Source: a virus
Direction: 5' to 3' (one strand)
Virus record (IMG/VR): IMGVR_UViG_3300021356_000096
Location: 1 to 31,615 of that record
Length of the DNA stretch: 31,615 bases
The notes under the pieces are model-generated. The model did no database searches and was not told the origin of the DNA. It saw nothing but the letters and a program-made list of their open reading frames with translations. The position numbers and the translations under genes are program-made. Each line of letters starts with the position of its first letter. Within the stretch, counting starts at the first letter, position 1. Shown in pieces: positions 6,569-14,730 of this stretch.

Positions 6569-7935
6569 TGTCAGAATCTATTGGTGGGTATAAACACGCA
6601 GGCGATGTTGATGTCCGAGCGTTTAAACTAATAACTGCTGCGGGGCAGTCGATAGACCTTGAGCCTATTACCGTTGAGTTCAGCGTGTATCAAAGTTTGT
6701 TTGAGCATTATCTGCAGTGCGACCTGATCTTAAATGATTCTCTTGGGTTGATAAACTCACTAAACCCAATCAAAGACGGAGTTACGCAGGGCGGTTTTTC
6801 TGGCGGTGATTTGTTAGTGGTTTCGTACAGGTCTAATGATGAAAGTTTGCCATACAAAAATCACGTATTTGTTTTATATGAAATGAGCGATAGGAAAAGG
6901 CTCGAGGAAAACAGCGAGGCATACTTCTTTTCAGGTATTAGTCTCGAGGCTTATAGCGCAACTTCGCAAAAGATATCTAGGTCTTATGGAGGCTCTGCTG
7001 GTAACGATATATCTTCTATGGTTAAAAGCATAACGGATGAGTTCATATACAGCAATTCAATTAAAGGACTACACAATAGCCTAAGAGAAACAACTAAGTT
7101 TAGAATAGAAAAGCAAAACGACATCGAAAGCACCATTGGTACTCATAAATTCGTTATACCAAATTTATCTGTTGACGATACTATCGACTTTTTATGTAAA
7201 GAAGCAGACAACGATGATCACATTCCATATTATTTGTTTTATGAGAACAGCAAAGGTTTTAATTTTAAAAATCTTGGAACGCTAGTCAATCAAGAACCAA
7301 AAGAAACATACAGATACATACTATCAAATTTTGGCGATGGGTATAAAGATCGAAAGAAAGAAGAATATACCGAAGCAACAAACATACGTTCGTTTGAGGT
7401 TTTGAAACAAGGTGACTTTTTAGAAAACTTAGAAACAGGGTTATTTCAGTCTAGGACTATTCACATCGATGTCCTAAGAAAGAATAAAAGAGAAGTAGTG
7501 TATAAGTATGATGATTATTTTCCAAAGTTCAAAAAGTTACAAAACCTTAAAATAGCTGGGGGTCAAACAAACGGAGATCCTCTTGTCCGTATGTTTACTT
7601 CTAGGAATGGTCACGACAACGACTCAATATTTGCTGACGAAAAGCCAAACCCGAAAAGGGGAACTGAACATATAGGGCAGTCGGAAGCATACTTCTCTCA
7701 CATATTTAATACGCAACTGGAAGTTGTAGTTCCTGGAGATAGCGAACTGGATGCTGGTGATGTAATATATCTCGATATTCCTCCAGCAACAAACGTATTA
7801 GACCAAGTCAACGTCGGAGATAAATACTTGAGCGGAAAGTATTTGATTACTAAAGTAAGAAATAAATTCCTTGATGATTCTGAATCTATGTCAACAATTT
7901 TAGAAGTAGTCAAGGACACAGGAACAAAACAATAG
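6568..7935 (+). CDS. 27: gp27-like baseplate hub protein
   Basis: A 455-residue protein; T4 gp27 has 391. After a short polar start, the segment 'SIDLEPITVEFSVYQSLFEHYLQCDLILNDS' (split across about residues 29-59) and 'GGDLLVVSYRSND' match the first hub beta-barrel of contractile tails. A second barrel is suggested by 'HKFVIPNLSVDDTIDFLCKEAD' and the later 'ELDAGDVIYLDIPP' before a long terminal strand pair. Hub proteins of this type form a trimer that joins the spike to the sixfold baseplate. The position between gp53 and the gp5-type spike agrees. The identification rests on motif pattern and context; a different hub family with the same fold would look similar. Confidence 0.7.
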   Translation: MSESIGGYKHAGDVDVRAFKLITAAGQSIDLEPITVEFSVYQSLFEHYLQCDLILNDSLGLINSLNPIKDGVTQGGFSGGDLLVVSYRSNDESLPYKNHVFVLYEMSDRKRLEENSEAYFFSGISLEAYSATSQKISRSYGGSAGNDISSMVKSITDEFIYSNSIKGLHNSLRETTKFRIEKQNDIESTIGTHKFVIPNLSVDDTIDFLCKEADNDDHIPYYLFYENSKGFNFKNLGTLVNQEPKETYRYILSNFGDGYKDRKKEEYTEATNIRSFEVLKQGDFLENLETGLFQSRTIHIDVLRKNKREVVYKYDDYFPKFKKLQNLKIAGGQTNGDPLVRMFTSRNGHDNDSIFADEKPNPKRGTEHIGQSEAYFSHIFNTQLEVVVPGDSELDAGDVIYLDIPPATNVLDQVNVGDKYLSGKYLITKVRNKFLDDSESMSTILEVVKDTGTKQ

Positions 7936-7945
7936 GAGAAATGAT

Positions 7946-8107
7946 ATGCCGATCCCAGGATCAAGTAGAGATAAATTTTTATCAGAAGTAGCAAACTCTA
8001 ATAAGCCAGAGTTCCTACAAGAAATTAAAGAACCTTCTCACGAAGAAGAAGAGTTGGTTGAAGAAAAGCCAAAGAAAAAAAGAAAGCCACGTAAAAAGAA
8101 ATCATAA
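7946..8107 (+). CDS. Small charged protein between hub and spike, unknown
   Basis: A 53-residue protein not homologous to anything I know. The start at 7946 has a perfect AGGAG seven bases upstream (7934-7938), and the stop TAA is followed directly by the ATG of the spike gene, so the gene is well embedded in the operon. The sequence has three zones: a neutral N-terminus (MPIPGSSRDKF), a strongly acidic middle with a Glu run, and a basic end (KPKKKRKPRKKKS). Such charge separation suggests a disordered protein. It could be an assembly factor for the spike/hub pair, a DNA contact, or a minor virion part. Good ribosome site and exact spacing argue for real expression. Confidence 0.7.
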   Translation: MPIPGSSRDKFLSEVANSNKPEFLQEIKEPSHEEEELVEEKPKKKRKPRKKKS

Positions 8108-9004
8108 ATGAGAGAGTTTGTCGGAAAGGGGAACTTCACTTGGTTTTTCGGTGTAGTTGAAGATCGTAACGACCCATCGCAACTGGGTCGTGTGCGTGTT
8201 CGCGCATACGGTTACCACACTGATGACAAAGATAAAATACCGACAGACTCTTTACCATGGGCTATACCTTTGGGTGGGATTGATTCCGCATCAATTAGCG
8301 GTATCGGTAAATCACCGACTGGTATGGTTGAAGGAACATGGGTTGTAGGATTCTTTTTAGATGGCGATAGGGCGCAAGAGCCTGCTGTAGTTGGCACTAT
8401 TGCTGGTGCTCCATCTCAGTCTGCTGATACAGCGTTTGGTTTTAATGACCCAAATGGTATTTATCCCAAATACACTGACGAGTCGGATGTAAATAAAAGG
8501 GCGAGAGGTGTTGCTGATGAAACAGAAGAAGATGCTGGTAAGATAAGCATACCACCATCAACATATGCTCCAGTATATCCGATGAACCACGTTATGGAAA
8601 CTGAGTCGGGTCATTATAAAGAATATGATGATACTGAGGGCGCAGAAAGGATTAAAGAGTTACATAGAAGCGGTACGATGTATGAGTTGTATCCTGATGG
8701 TGATAAAGTAACTCGAGTTGTAAAAGACAACTACACTCTTGTCGCTAGTAATGATAATCTGCACGTTAAAGGTAATGTTACAATTTTTGTAGATGGAGAT
8801 ACTAACCTTACAGTCGCAGGAACTACGACAGTTGATACACCAACGACCAACTGGACTGGTGATATAAATCTAGTTGGTGATTTAGATATTACTGGTAAAT
8901 CTACAGCATCTGTCGATCATGTTTCGGCAGGAATATCTGGTAAGGGTCATACTCATACTGATACTCCAGGACTTGGTGCTGGTACTACGAGCAAGCCGAA
9001 GTAG
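8108..9004 (+). CDS. 5: gp5/VgrG-like central spike, no lysozyme domain
   Basis: A 298-residue protein. Residues about 10-100 form an OB-fold start typical of gp5/VgrG ('WFFGVVEDRNDPSQLGRVRVRAYGYH', split by position; then VVGFFLDGD and EPAVVGTIAG). After a linker, residues 163-215 carry the VgrG-like 'ETESGHYKEYDDTEG' and 'LYPDGDKVTRVV' strands leading into a beta-helix needle rich in V-x-G and T/D repeats (about 215-270). The end has GHTHTD with H281 and H283, which resembles the HxH iron-binding tip of P2-type spikes. T4 gp5 has 575 residues and a lysozyme domain between OB fold and needle; that domain is absent here. The protein should pierce the outer membrane mechanically. Start is ATG right after the previous stop. 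Confidence 0.85.
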   Translation: MREFVGKGNFTWFFGVVEDRNDPSQLGRVRVRAYGYHTDDKDKIPTDSLPWAIPLGGIDSASISGIGKSPTGMVEGTWVVGFFLDGDRAQEPAVVGTIAGAPSQSADTAFGFNDPNGIYPKYTDESDVNKRARGVADETEEDAGKISIPPSTYAPVYPMNHVMETESGHYKEYDDTEGAERIKELHRSGTMYELYPDGDKVTRVVKDNYTLVASNDNLHVKGNVTIFVDGDTNLTVAGTTTVDTPTTNWTGDINLVGDLDITGKSTASVDHVSAGISGKGHTHTDTPGLGAGTTSKPK

Positions 9005-9011
9005 GTATTAT

Positions 9012-9443
9012 ATGTCACATACACAGTTTCTAGACGAATCAGAATTTTCGCTTAAAATAGGTGGCATCGAGATCAACCCAACAACAGGGGATGGTATTGA
9101 GGGTCTGTTAAAACTTGATAATTGGACTATAGAAAAAGATAACACTAACCTTGTATTCAAGTACAATAGTGTTGAAAAGTTTAGGCTCTCCAATATTGAT
9201 GGCGCTTCATCTATTTCGGCTAGATATGAGGAGTATGTGTATACATCAGCAAACCAACAAACAACCTTTACTGGTAGTGATGATTTCGGAGAGACGTTAT
9301 CTTACAGTGAAGGGAAAGTTACAGTGTTTATGAATGGCGTTAGGTTGATGTCTAATACTGACTTCACAGCAACTAATGGTACATCTGTTATTTTTGAAGA
9401 ACCAGTAAGTAACAATGATATTATTACAATACAATCCTTCTAG
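9012..9443 (+). CDS. Small fibre-like structural protein
   Basis: A 143-residue protein. I choose the ATG at 9012, seven bases after the spike stop, since earlier in-frame starts lie inside the spike gene. The N-terminal half has 'SLKIGGIEINPTTGDG' and 'FKYNSVEKFRLSNIDG', patterns common at the base of phage fibres. The C-terminal half has 'TTFTGSDDFGETLSYSEGKV', then 'VFMNGVRLMSNTDFTATNGT' and 'NNDIITIQSF'. That second module (a 'gkvtVFlNGvrL...dyta tnGtsi... D.i.i..f' beta domain) recurs in tail fibre proteins of marine phages. It probably decorates the baseplate or spike, or acts as a small adhesin. A late promoter box overlaps the region right after its stop, so it ends the first transcription block. 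Confidence 0.65.
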   Translation: MSHTQFLDESEFSLKIGGIEINPTTGDGIEGLLKLDNWTIEKDNTNLVFKYNSVEKFRLSNIDGASSISARYEEYVYTSANQQTTFTGSDDFGETLSYSEGKVTVFMNGVRLMSNTDFTATNGTSVIFEEPVSNNDIITIQSF

Positions 9444-9447
9444 GGAT

Positions 9448-9455
9448 TATAAATA
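9448..9455 (+). promoter_or_regulatory. T4-type late promoter
   Basis: Exact TATAAATA immediately after the fibre-like gene and 72 bases before the Hc1-like gene. It would boost the Hc1-like, gp25, gp6, gp7 and gp8 genes. Confidence 0.72.
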
Positions 9456-9476
9456 GAAACTAATATTACTTAAAGC

Positions 9477-9496
9477 GGTACAATATTTATTATACC
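9477..9496 (+). repeat. Imperfect inverted repeat in leader of Hc1-like gene
   Basis: The 20 bases from GGTACAATAT to TTATTATACC pair end to end with a single C/A mismatch besides the two central T bases. As RNA this gives a weak AT-rich hairpin, 30 bases before the ATG at 9527. It has no U-run after it, so it is not a terminator. Function unknown. Confidence 0.35.
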
Positions 9497-9526
9497 TGAT
9501 TGATTGGAAATGTCAAGGATTATTTT

Positions 9527-9697
9527 ATGTCACACGATAGTTTAGTTAATTTGTTTGAAACTTATATTCAAGAAAACGAAAAGTTTATTGGTGGTAATAA
9601 GGCAGCTGGTACAAGAGCAAGAAAGGCTCTAGCTGAGATAAGCAAATACTGTAAAGACAGAAGAAAAGAAATACAAGAATCTAAGAATTCAAAGTAG
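9527..9697 (+). CDS. Small histone H1-like (Hc1 family) protein
   Basis: A 56-residue protein from ATG at 9527; a TTG in frame at 9500 would add nine residues without better support. The segment 'EKFIGGNKAAGTRARKAL' followed by 'KYCKDRRKEIQE' matches the N-terminal part of the chlamydial Hc1 family (pattern GNKAA..R.R......K....RKE...K), which is a helical dimerising, DNA-binding domain. The long lysine-rich tail of chlamydial Hc1 is absent. Net charge is basic. It stands alone behind its own late promoter, in front of gp25 (6-base gap), inside a baseplate operon. It might help compact or protect the genome before packaging or be carried in virions; neither is shown. The family assignment rests on the conserved core alone. 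Confidence 0.7.
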   Translation: MSHDSLVNLFETYIQENEKFIGGNKAAGTRARKALAEISKYCKDRRKEIQESKNSK

Positions 9698-9703
9698 GGT
9701 TAA

Positions 9704-10120
9704 ATGCCAAATCATTCGAATGGTGCTAAATTAAAAGTAAGAGAAATATACAGTGACGTTGACTTGGGGTTCTTCGCTCATCCTGTTACTGGGAATGTTT
9801 CTAAAAAGACTAATCGCGAAGCTGTAAGGCAGTCGGTTAAGTCTCTCATACTTACAGATTATTATGATAGACCATTCAAACCAAATATTGGTTGTGGGAT
9901 TAGATACTATTTATTTGAGATGTTTACCCCAGCTGTAAAGCAGCAAATGGAAAGCGCCATCAGAGAAACGATAGCGAACCACGAACCAAGAGCTGATATT
10001 ATAAACGTCTTGGTTGAGGAAAGACAAGATGTGCACGCACTTGTAGTTTCAGTAGCGTTCATGATAATAAACGATCCAGATCCAGTTGTTCTGGATATAA
10101 TCTTAGAAAGAGTTAGGTAA
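9704..10120 (+). CDS. 25: gp25-like baseplate wedge protein
   Basis: A 138-residue protein; T4 gp25 has 132. The core 'REAVRQSVKSLILTDYYDRPF', read across residues 38-58, then 'NIGCGIRYYLFEMFTP' and the conserved E-P-R at 94-96 identify the gp25/TssE family, present in all contractile tails. In the wedge, gp25 binds the gp6 core bundle and the first sheath ring, helping to trigger sheath contraction. The stop TAA at 10118-10120 is followed directly by the ATG of gp6 at 10121 with no gap, fitting the two proteins' tight complex. AGGG lies just before the ATG. Confidence 0.92.
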   Translation: MPNHSNGAKLKVREIYSDVDLGFFAHPVTGNVSKKTNREAVRQSVKSLILTDYYDRPFKPNIGCGIRYYLFEMFTPAVKQQMESAIRETIANHEPRADIINVLVEERQDVHALVVSVAFMIINDPDPVVLDIILERVR

Positions 10121-11890
10121 ATGGCAGCAAATACATACTTACAGGTTTCAGAATTAGATTTTAGTGAGATAAGATCAAATTTAAAAACTTATTTGGAATC
10201 ACAAACAGCGCTAAAGGATTACGACTTCGAAGGTTCTGTGATGTCGACTCTTTTAGACGTATTGTCATATAACACTCATTATAATGCATATTATTTAAAT
10301 ATGGTTGCTAATGAAATGTTCTTGGATACTGCTCAGCAAAGAGACTCTGTAGTATCAAGAGCGAAAGAGCTTGGGTATACGCCTGTTTCTTCAGTTGGTG
10401 CTACGGCTGAAATTGAAATTACATTCTCAGGGGTAGAATCTGGTTTCGCACAGGTAATTATCCCTAAGAACTCTAAGTTTACCACTACCGTTGATGACGT
10501 AACATACACTTTCGTAACTCCTCAAGCCGAAAAGGTTGATGCCGATATTAATGGGGCGTTCAAGAAGAGCATAATTATAAAAGAGGGAGAGCCTCTTTCT
10601 CATAGTTGGACTGCTAGTGCTTCTAATCCTGTCAGATATATTATTCCAAATTCTGGAGTTGATACGAGTAGTATAACGGTAAGCGTTCAAGAATCATCTT
10701 CTGACGATACTGTTACTGAATTCAAATTAGCATCAAACATAAATCAAGTATATTCTACTTCTGCTGTGTATTTTATTGAAGAGACTGCTGACCGAAAGTA
10801 TGAAATCATATTTGGTTCAGGTTCTTTGGGCAAATCAATCAAAGCTGGAAATATCGTTACTGTTAATTATCTTGTCAATAATGCGAACGCTACTAATGGC
10901 GCTTCGACTTTTAGTGTTGATTCTATAAATCTCAATGCTCCTTATGATAGCGCAACAATAACGAAAGTTGTTTCTAAAGCTAACGGTGGTCGCGAACAGG
11001 AAACTGTAGAATCAATAAAGTTTGCAGCTCCAAGAAATTATCAAACTCAAAATAGAGCAGTTATCGCTGGCGATTATGAAAGAATAATTCTCAATGAAAA
11101 TGCTGACTTACAATCTGTTGTTGCGTTTGGTGGTGAAGAAGCATCCCCTCCGCAAAACGGAAAGGTGTTGATTGCTGCTAAACCATTTAATGAGAAGTTT
11201 TTGACAACTAGTCGTAAGGCTTCCCTTAAAGATTCTATATCTGACAGAACTCCACTTGCTGTTGATCCAGTTATTATCGATGGGGATTATACATATCTAA
11301 TTCCAAGGATCACTACATTCTATGATTTAACTAAATCGTCACTCACCGAATCTGCGGTTGAGGCTGACATATTAAATCAGATATCAGAATATTCCACAAA
11401 CAATCTTCAAAGGTTTGGTAATAAATTCAGATATTCGAGATTTGTAAGAACTCTAGATAATGCTGCTGGCGGTTACATTATGAATAATGATGCCAAGATA
11501 AGCATGCAAAAAAGAATAACCCCAAATACAGAAGCGGTTACTTCGGTTGAGATATTATTTAACAATGCTATAAGACCATCTACTGTAACATCAACCCAGT
11601 TTACATATAACGGATTTACGGCAAATCTTGATGATGATGGTTCTGGAAATTTAAGGATATTCAGATATACGGATGATAATACAATTGTTATTATTGATAC
11701 CAACGCTGGAACAATAGATTATAATTCTGGTCGATTATTCTTACCAAACTTCGCTTTAACTGCATATGCGGATTTAGAGTTAAAGATTACAGTAACTCCT
11801 GAGAATTTAGACGTAAATCCAGTTAGGGAACAGGTTCTGTTGATGGAACCTAATGATGCAATTATTACTGTAATCGGCGAGCAAACCTAA
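10121..11890 (+). CDS. 6: gp6-like baseplate wedge protein (baseplate J-like)
   Basis: A 589-residue protein; T4 gp6 has 660. The N-terminus ('LDFSEIRSNLKTYLESQ', 'YDFEGSVMSTLLDVLSYNTHYNAYY') is the gp6/baseplate J-like helical core that bundles with gp25 and gp7. Beta-rich domains follow ('YEIIFGSGSLGKSI', 'NYLVNNANATNG'), then 'RNYQTQNRAVIAGDYE' and a segment around residues 390-480 with 'YDLTKSSLTESAVEADIL' and 'RYSRFVRTLDNAAGGYI', typical of the gp6 dimerisation region. Twelve copies would form the continuous inner ring of the baseplate that drives the hexagon-to-star change. Its stop overlaps the gp7 start (TAATG at 11890). Confidence 0.88.
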   Translation: MAANTYLQVSELDFSEIRSNLKTYLESQTALKDYDFEGSVMSTLLDVLSYNTHYNAYYLNMVANEMFLDTAQQRDSVVSRAKELGYTPVSSVGATAEIEITFSGVESGFAQVIIPKNSKFTTTVDDVTYTFVTPQAEKVDADINGAFKKSIIIKEGEPLSHSWTASASNPVRYIIPNSGVDTSSITVSVQESSSDDTVTEFKLASNINQVYSTSAVYFIEETADRKYEIIFGSGSLGKSIKAGNIVTVNYLVNNANATNGASTFSVDSINLNAPYDSATITKVVSKANGGREQETVESIKFAAPRNYQTQNRAVIAGDYERIILNENADLQSVVAFGGEEASPPQNGKVLIAAKPFNEKFLTTSRKASLKDSISDRTPLAVDPVIIDGDYTYLIPRITTFYDLTKSSLTESAVEADILNQISEYSTNNLQRFGNKFRYSRFVRTLDNAAGGYIMNNDAKISMQKRITPNTEAVTSVEILFNNAIRPSTVTSTQFTYNGFTANLDDDGSGNLRIFRYTDDNTIVIIDTNAGTIDYNSGRLFLPNFALTAYADLELKITVTPENLDVNPVREQVLLMEPNDAIITVIGEQT

Positions 11891-14730
11891 TGATAAAGGC
11901 AAAACTGTCAAGCCTAGTAAAAAACCAGTTCCCTGACTTTTATAAAGAAGAGGGCGAAAATTTTCTCGCATTCATTGAAGCGTATTATGAGTATCTTGAG
12001 CAAAACGGCAAACTGACTGATGCCATACAAAACCTCGAAGACTATAAAAATATAAACACGACTCTTGATGAGTATCTTGATTACTTCCAAGATACGTTAC
12101 TCCCATCAGTTCCTCATGATGTGCTTGGCGATAAGAGATTAATGGCAAAGTATGTCAAAAATTTCAATATTGCTCGTGGCACAGAAGCATCATATAGGTT
12201 GATGTTTAGAGCGATTTATAATGAAGATATTGAGATAAATTATCCATCAGAACAAATGTTAAAGGTTTCTGACGGAGACTGGAGGCTAGATAGGTATCTT
12301 GTAACAAACTACGACACCCGTGCTTACGATCTTATTGGTAGAACAATACAAGGTAGGTTCTCAGGCTCACGTGCTTTAGTAGAAGATGTGGTTGGTCGTG
12401 TGGTTCGTAACCGTGATGTTATGCAAATTTTAGTTTCTAATGTTGTAGGTAGGTTTGAGCAGAACGAACCAATAAAAATCTACGAAGAAGAACTGACAGC
12501 AAATACATACTCACCCAAAGTTGAGGTTGGGATTAGTTCCCTGGACATTATTAATGCTGGTGGTGAATATGAAACTGGTGATGTTGTAGAACTAATTTCT
12601 GATAAAACTGGAGACCTCGGTAAAGTTGTTGTTACTGGGACAGTTGATCTTGGTGGTGCTATAACATTTGATTTGAAAGATGGCGGTTCGGGTTATACGA
12701 GTTCAGCTAATGGACCAGATCAAGGCGAGACGCAGGTTGAAATACTTGGCGGTGATGGGCAAACTCCTGCCAGCTTCACTGTAGATCTACCTGATATTGG
12801 TGATAGATTTGCTATCTACATGAACACAGATCTTATTAGTAAGCCGAACATATTTGGAGAAAAAGCTCCTAATGTAAATTATCCAGCAACAATGTTTAAA
12901 GATGCTAATACTGGCATAATGAACACTTTTGCCAATACATTATTGAGTTCACCCAATTACGGTTTTCAAGAACAGAATGAAACTGAAACGAATCAGGATT
13001 TCTTTACTAACGCCAATGCTGTTATTGTTATTGCCAATACCAAAGCAGTGCCGTTAAATTCAAGTTTGTACGGATCGTCCACTGGCGCCAATGCCCACGT
13101 TACTAATATTCTTGTTGGTACTGACGGTGCCACCGTATTGAAAGTAAATACCTATAAGAATTTTGATACAAATGATACAATCCATCTGGGGTTCAGTACT
13201 AGTGATGAATCTATCGGTACTGTAACGTCATTCAGTTCTAATGCTGTTGGTCGTCATATTTTGGATATCGGTGTTACTGATGGGGTTACTATTAGCGAGG
13301 GTGATGAGTTTGTATCAGTAAATCCTAACGAAGCTGGCAATTATAGTTTTGGCGTTGTTAAGAAAATTATCTCACAAGCCACTGACGCATATACGCACGA
13401 CCCAGAAGGAACTGCTGAAGTTCGTGATCTATATTCTGTTATGATCTCAGCTAACAGTACATCTCAACTAACTGATCAGTTTGATATTGGACCGATTGTT
13501 CCATTTAGAGAAGAAGATGGGATCAAAGTGGTGGGTAGTTCTACAGTCATCGCTAATGTAGCAACCGCTGCATATACTTCAAATACCAATGTTGAAAATA
13601 TACATATGAATATTGGTGACTGTATCATATTTAAAGAATCTACTTTTGGTACAATTGAAAACCTTTCTAATAGAGTTGGCGGTTCAGGATTTAGTGTTGC
13701 GCCAACAGTTGAATTAATTGAACCAAATATTTCAACTCTAGGTATTGGCGAGCAATATGTCACATTAGAAAGTGATGCAAGTTTAACAAATACTACAGAC
13801 TCAAACGATAAGCTGGTACAAGCATCTTCGGGAGCTTCTGGTGACTTGAAACATGTAGCGGATTCTGTACAACAACCTAATGGAAAGTACCATACTGTTG
13901 TTAGGTGTTGGCAAACATTCCTACAAAGAGAACCTGGAAACATATTCTTCGCTAATAATCAAAATGTAACATTGGAGCATTATGGTAGCGAGTATATCCC
14001 AGGAACTCTTGATACAAGAACTGTTGCTTCTTCTGAAACGGTTAAGATAGTTAATATTCAAGACGAAGGTGTTCTAGGTAAAAATGCTGTCGTCGATGCT
14101 AGGGTTGGTGCTGATGGTACTGCTACAGGTTTCCGTATCATAGATTCAGGTTTTTCATATATTGATGGCGAGCGTGTTCGTGTTAAGGAGTCGGGTAGAA
14201 CAAACTCCACTCAAGCTGTTGTTGATTTGACTTTATCTGGCGTTGCTAATTCTCAGGGATACTATGCCACTTCAAGAAGTCATGTATCAACCAAAAGAGG
14301 TTTCATACAAGATAGTAAATTCTACCAAGAGTATTCATACCAAGTTATCGCTCCATTAGCTGTTGAAAGATACAGAGATATAGCATTAAAGTTGGTACAC
14401 CCTGCAGGACAGGCTCTATTTGGCAAGTATCAACTACATTCGAACGTAAATATCGACATAGCAACTTCAAGAAAAAATACAACAATGCTAAAATCTGCTG
14501 GCACGGTTTCTATCACTGAAGATAGTTCTAGCATAGTTGGAACTGGAACTGAGTTTACTTCTCACTTCGGCACTGCTAATTCCATGATTGTAGAAATAAC
14601 TGAAAATAACTACATCAATATTCCGCTAAATAGTGTAACAAATGATACAACAGCAACTGCTAAAATTGCATGGAATGGTTCCGCGATTTCAGGCGCTAAA
14701 ATATTTTACAGGACAGGTGAAATAACCTAA
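11890..14730 (+). CDS. 7: gp7-like baseplate wedge protein, rearranged relative to T4
   Basis: A 946-residue protein; T4 gp7 has 1032. Its first ~200 residues ('FYKEEGENFLAFIEAYYEYL', 'DKRLMAKYVKNFNIARGTEASYRLMFRAIYNEDIEI' read in parts, 'LIGRTIQGRFSGSRALVEDV') correspond to the C-terminal third of T4 gp7 (FEAFCEAYIQYLSDG, DKRDAVARFFESRSYDFYSTKG, FKFLYNEEVEI-like, 'VGQTIYTATGRC'). The end ('ERYRDIALKLVHPAGQALFG') matches the T4 gp7 'SDVIRFVHPVGFGFIA' segment. Between them lie about 600 residues of beta-rich sequence, while the large N-terminal part of T4 gp7 is missing. In T4, gp7 is the wedge long arm that joins gp10, gp8 and gp6. The stop overlaps gp8's start. Confidence 0.8.
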   Translation: MIKAKLSSLVKNQFPDFYKEEGENFLAFIEAYYEYLEQNGKLTDAIQNLEDYKNINTTLDEYLDYFQDTLLPSVPHDVLGDKRLMAKYVKNFNIARGTEASYRLMFRAIYNEDIEINYPSEQMLKVSDGDWRLDRYLVTNYDTRAYDLIGRTIQGRFSGSRALVEDVVGRVVRNRDVMQILVSNVVGRFEQNEPIKIYEEELTANTYSPKVEVGISSLDIINAGGEYETGDVVELISDKTGDLGKVVVTGTVDLGGAITFDLKDGGSGYTSSANGPDQGETQVEILGGDGQTPASFTVDLPDIGDRFAIYMNTDLISKPNIFGEKAPNVNYPATMFKDANTGIMNTFANTLLSSPNYGFQEQNETETNQDFFTNANAVIVIANTKAVPLNSSLYGSSTGANAHVTNILVGTDGATVLKVNTYKNFDTNDTIHLGFSTSDESIGTVTSFSSNAVGRHILDIGVTDGVTISEGDEFVSVNPNEAGNYSFGVVKKIISQATDAYTHDPEGTAEVRDLYSVMISANSTSQLTDQFDIGPIVPFREEDGIKVVGSSTVIANVATAAYTSNTNVENIHMNIGDCIIFKESTFGTIENLSNRVGGSGFSVAPTVELIEPNISTLGIGEQYVTLESDASLTNTTDSNDKLVQASSGASGDLKHVADSVQQPNGKYHTVVRCWQTFLQREPGNIFFANNQNVTLEHYGSEYIPGTLDTRTVASSETVKIVNIQDEGVLGKNAVVDARVGADGTATGFRIIDSGFSYIDGERVRVKESGRTNSTQAVVDLTLSGVANSQGYYATSRSHVSTKRGFIQDSKFYQEYSYQVIAPLAVERYRDIALKLVHPAGQALFGKYQLHSNVNIDIATSRKNTTMLKSAGTVSITEDSSSIVGTGTEFTSHFGTANSMIVEITENNYINIPLNSVTNDTTATAKIAWNGSAISGAKIFYRTGEIT

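Noticed and set aside
8919-9011. Upstream extension of the small fibre-like protein into the spike gene
   Set aside because: The extension would overlap the spike C-terminus by 86 bases; the ATG at 9012 gives normal spacing and a clean product.
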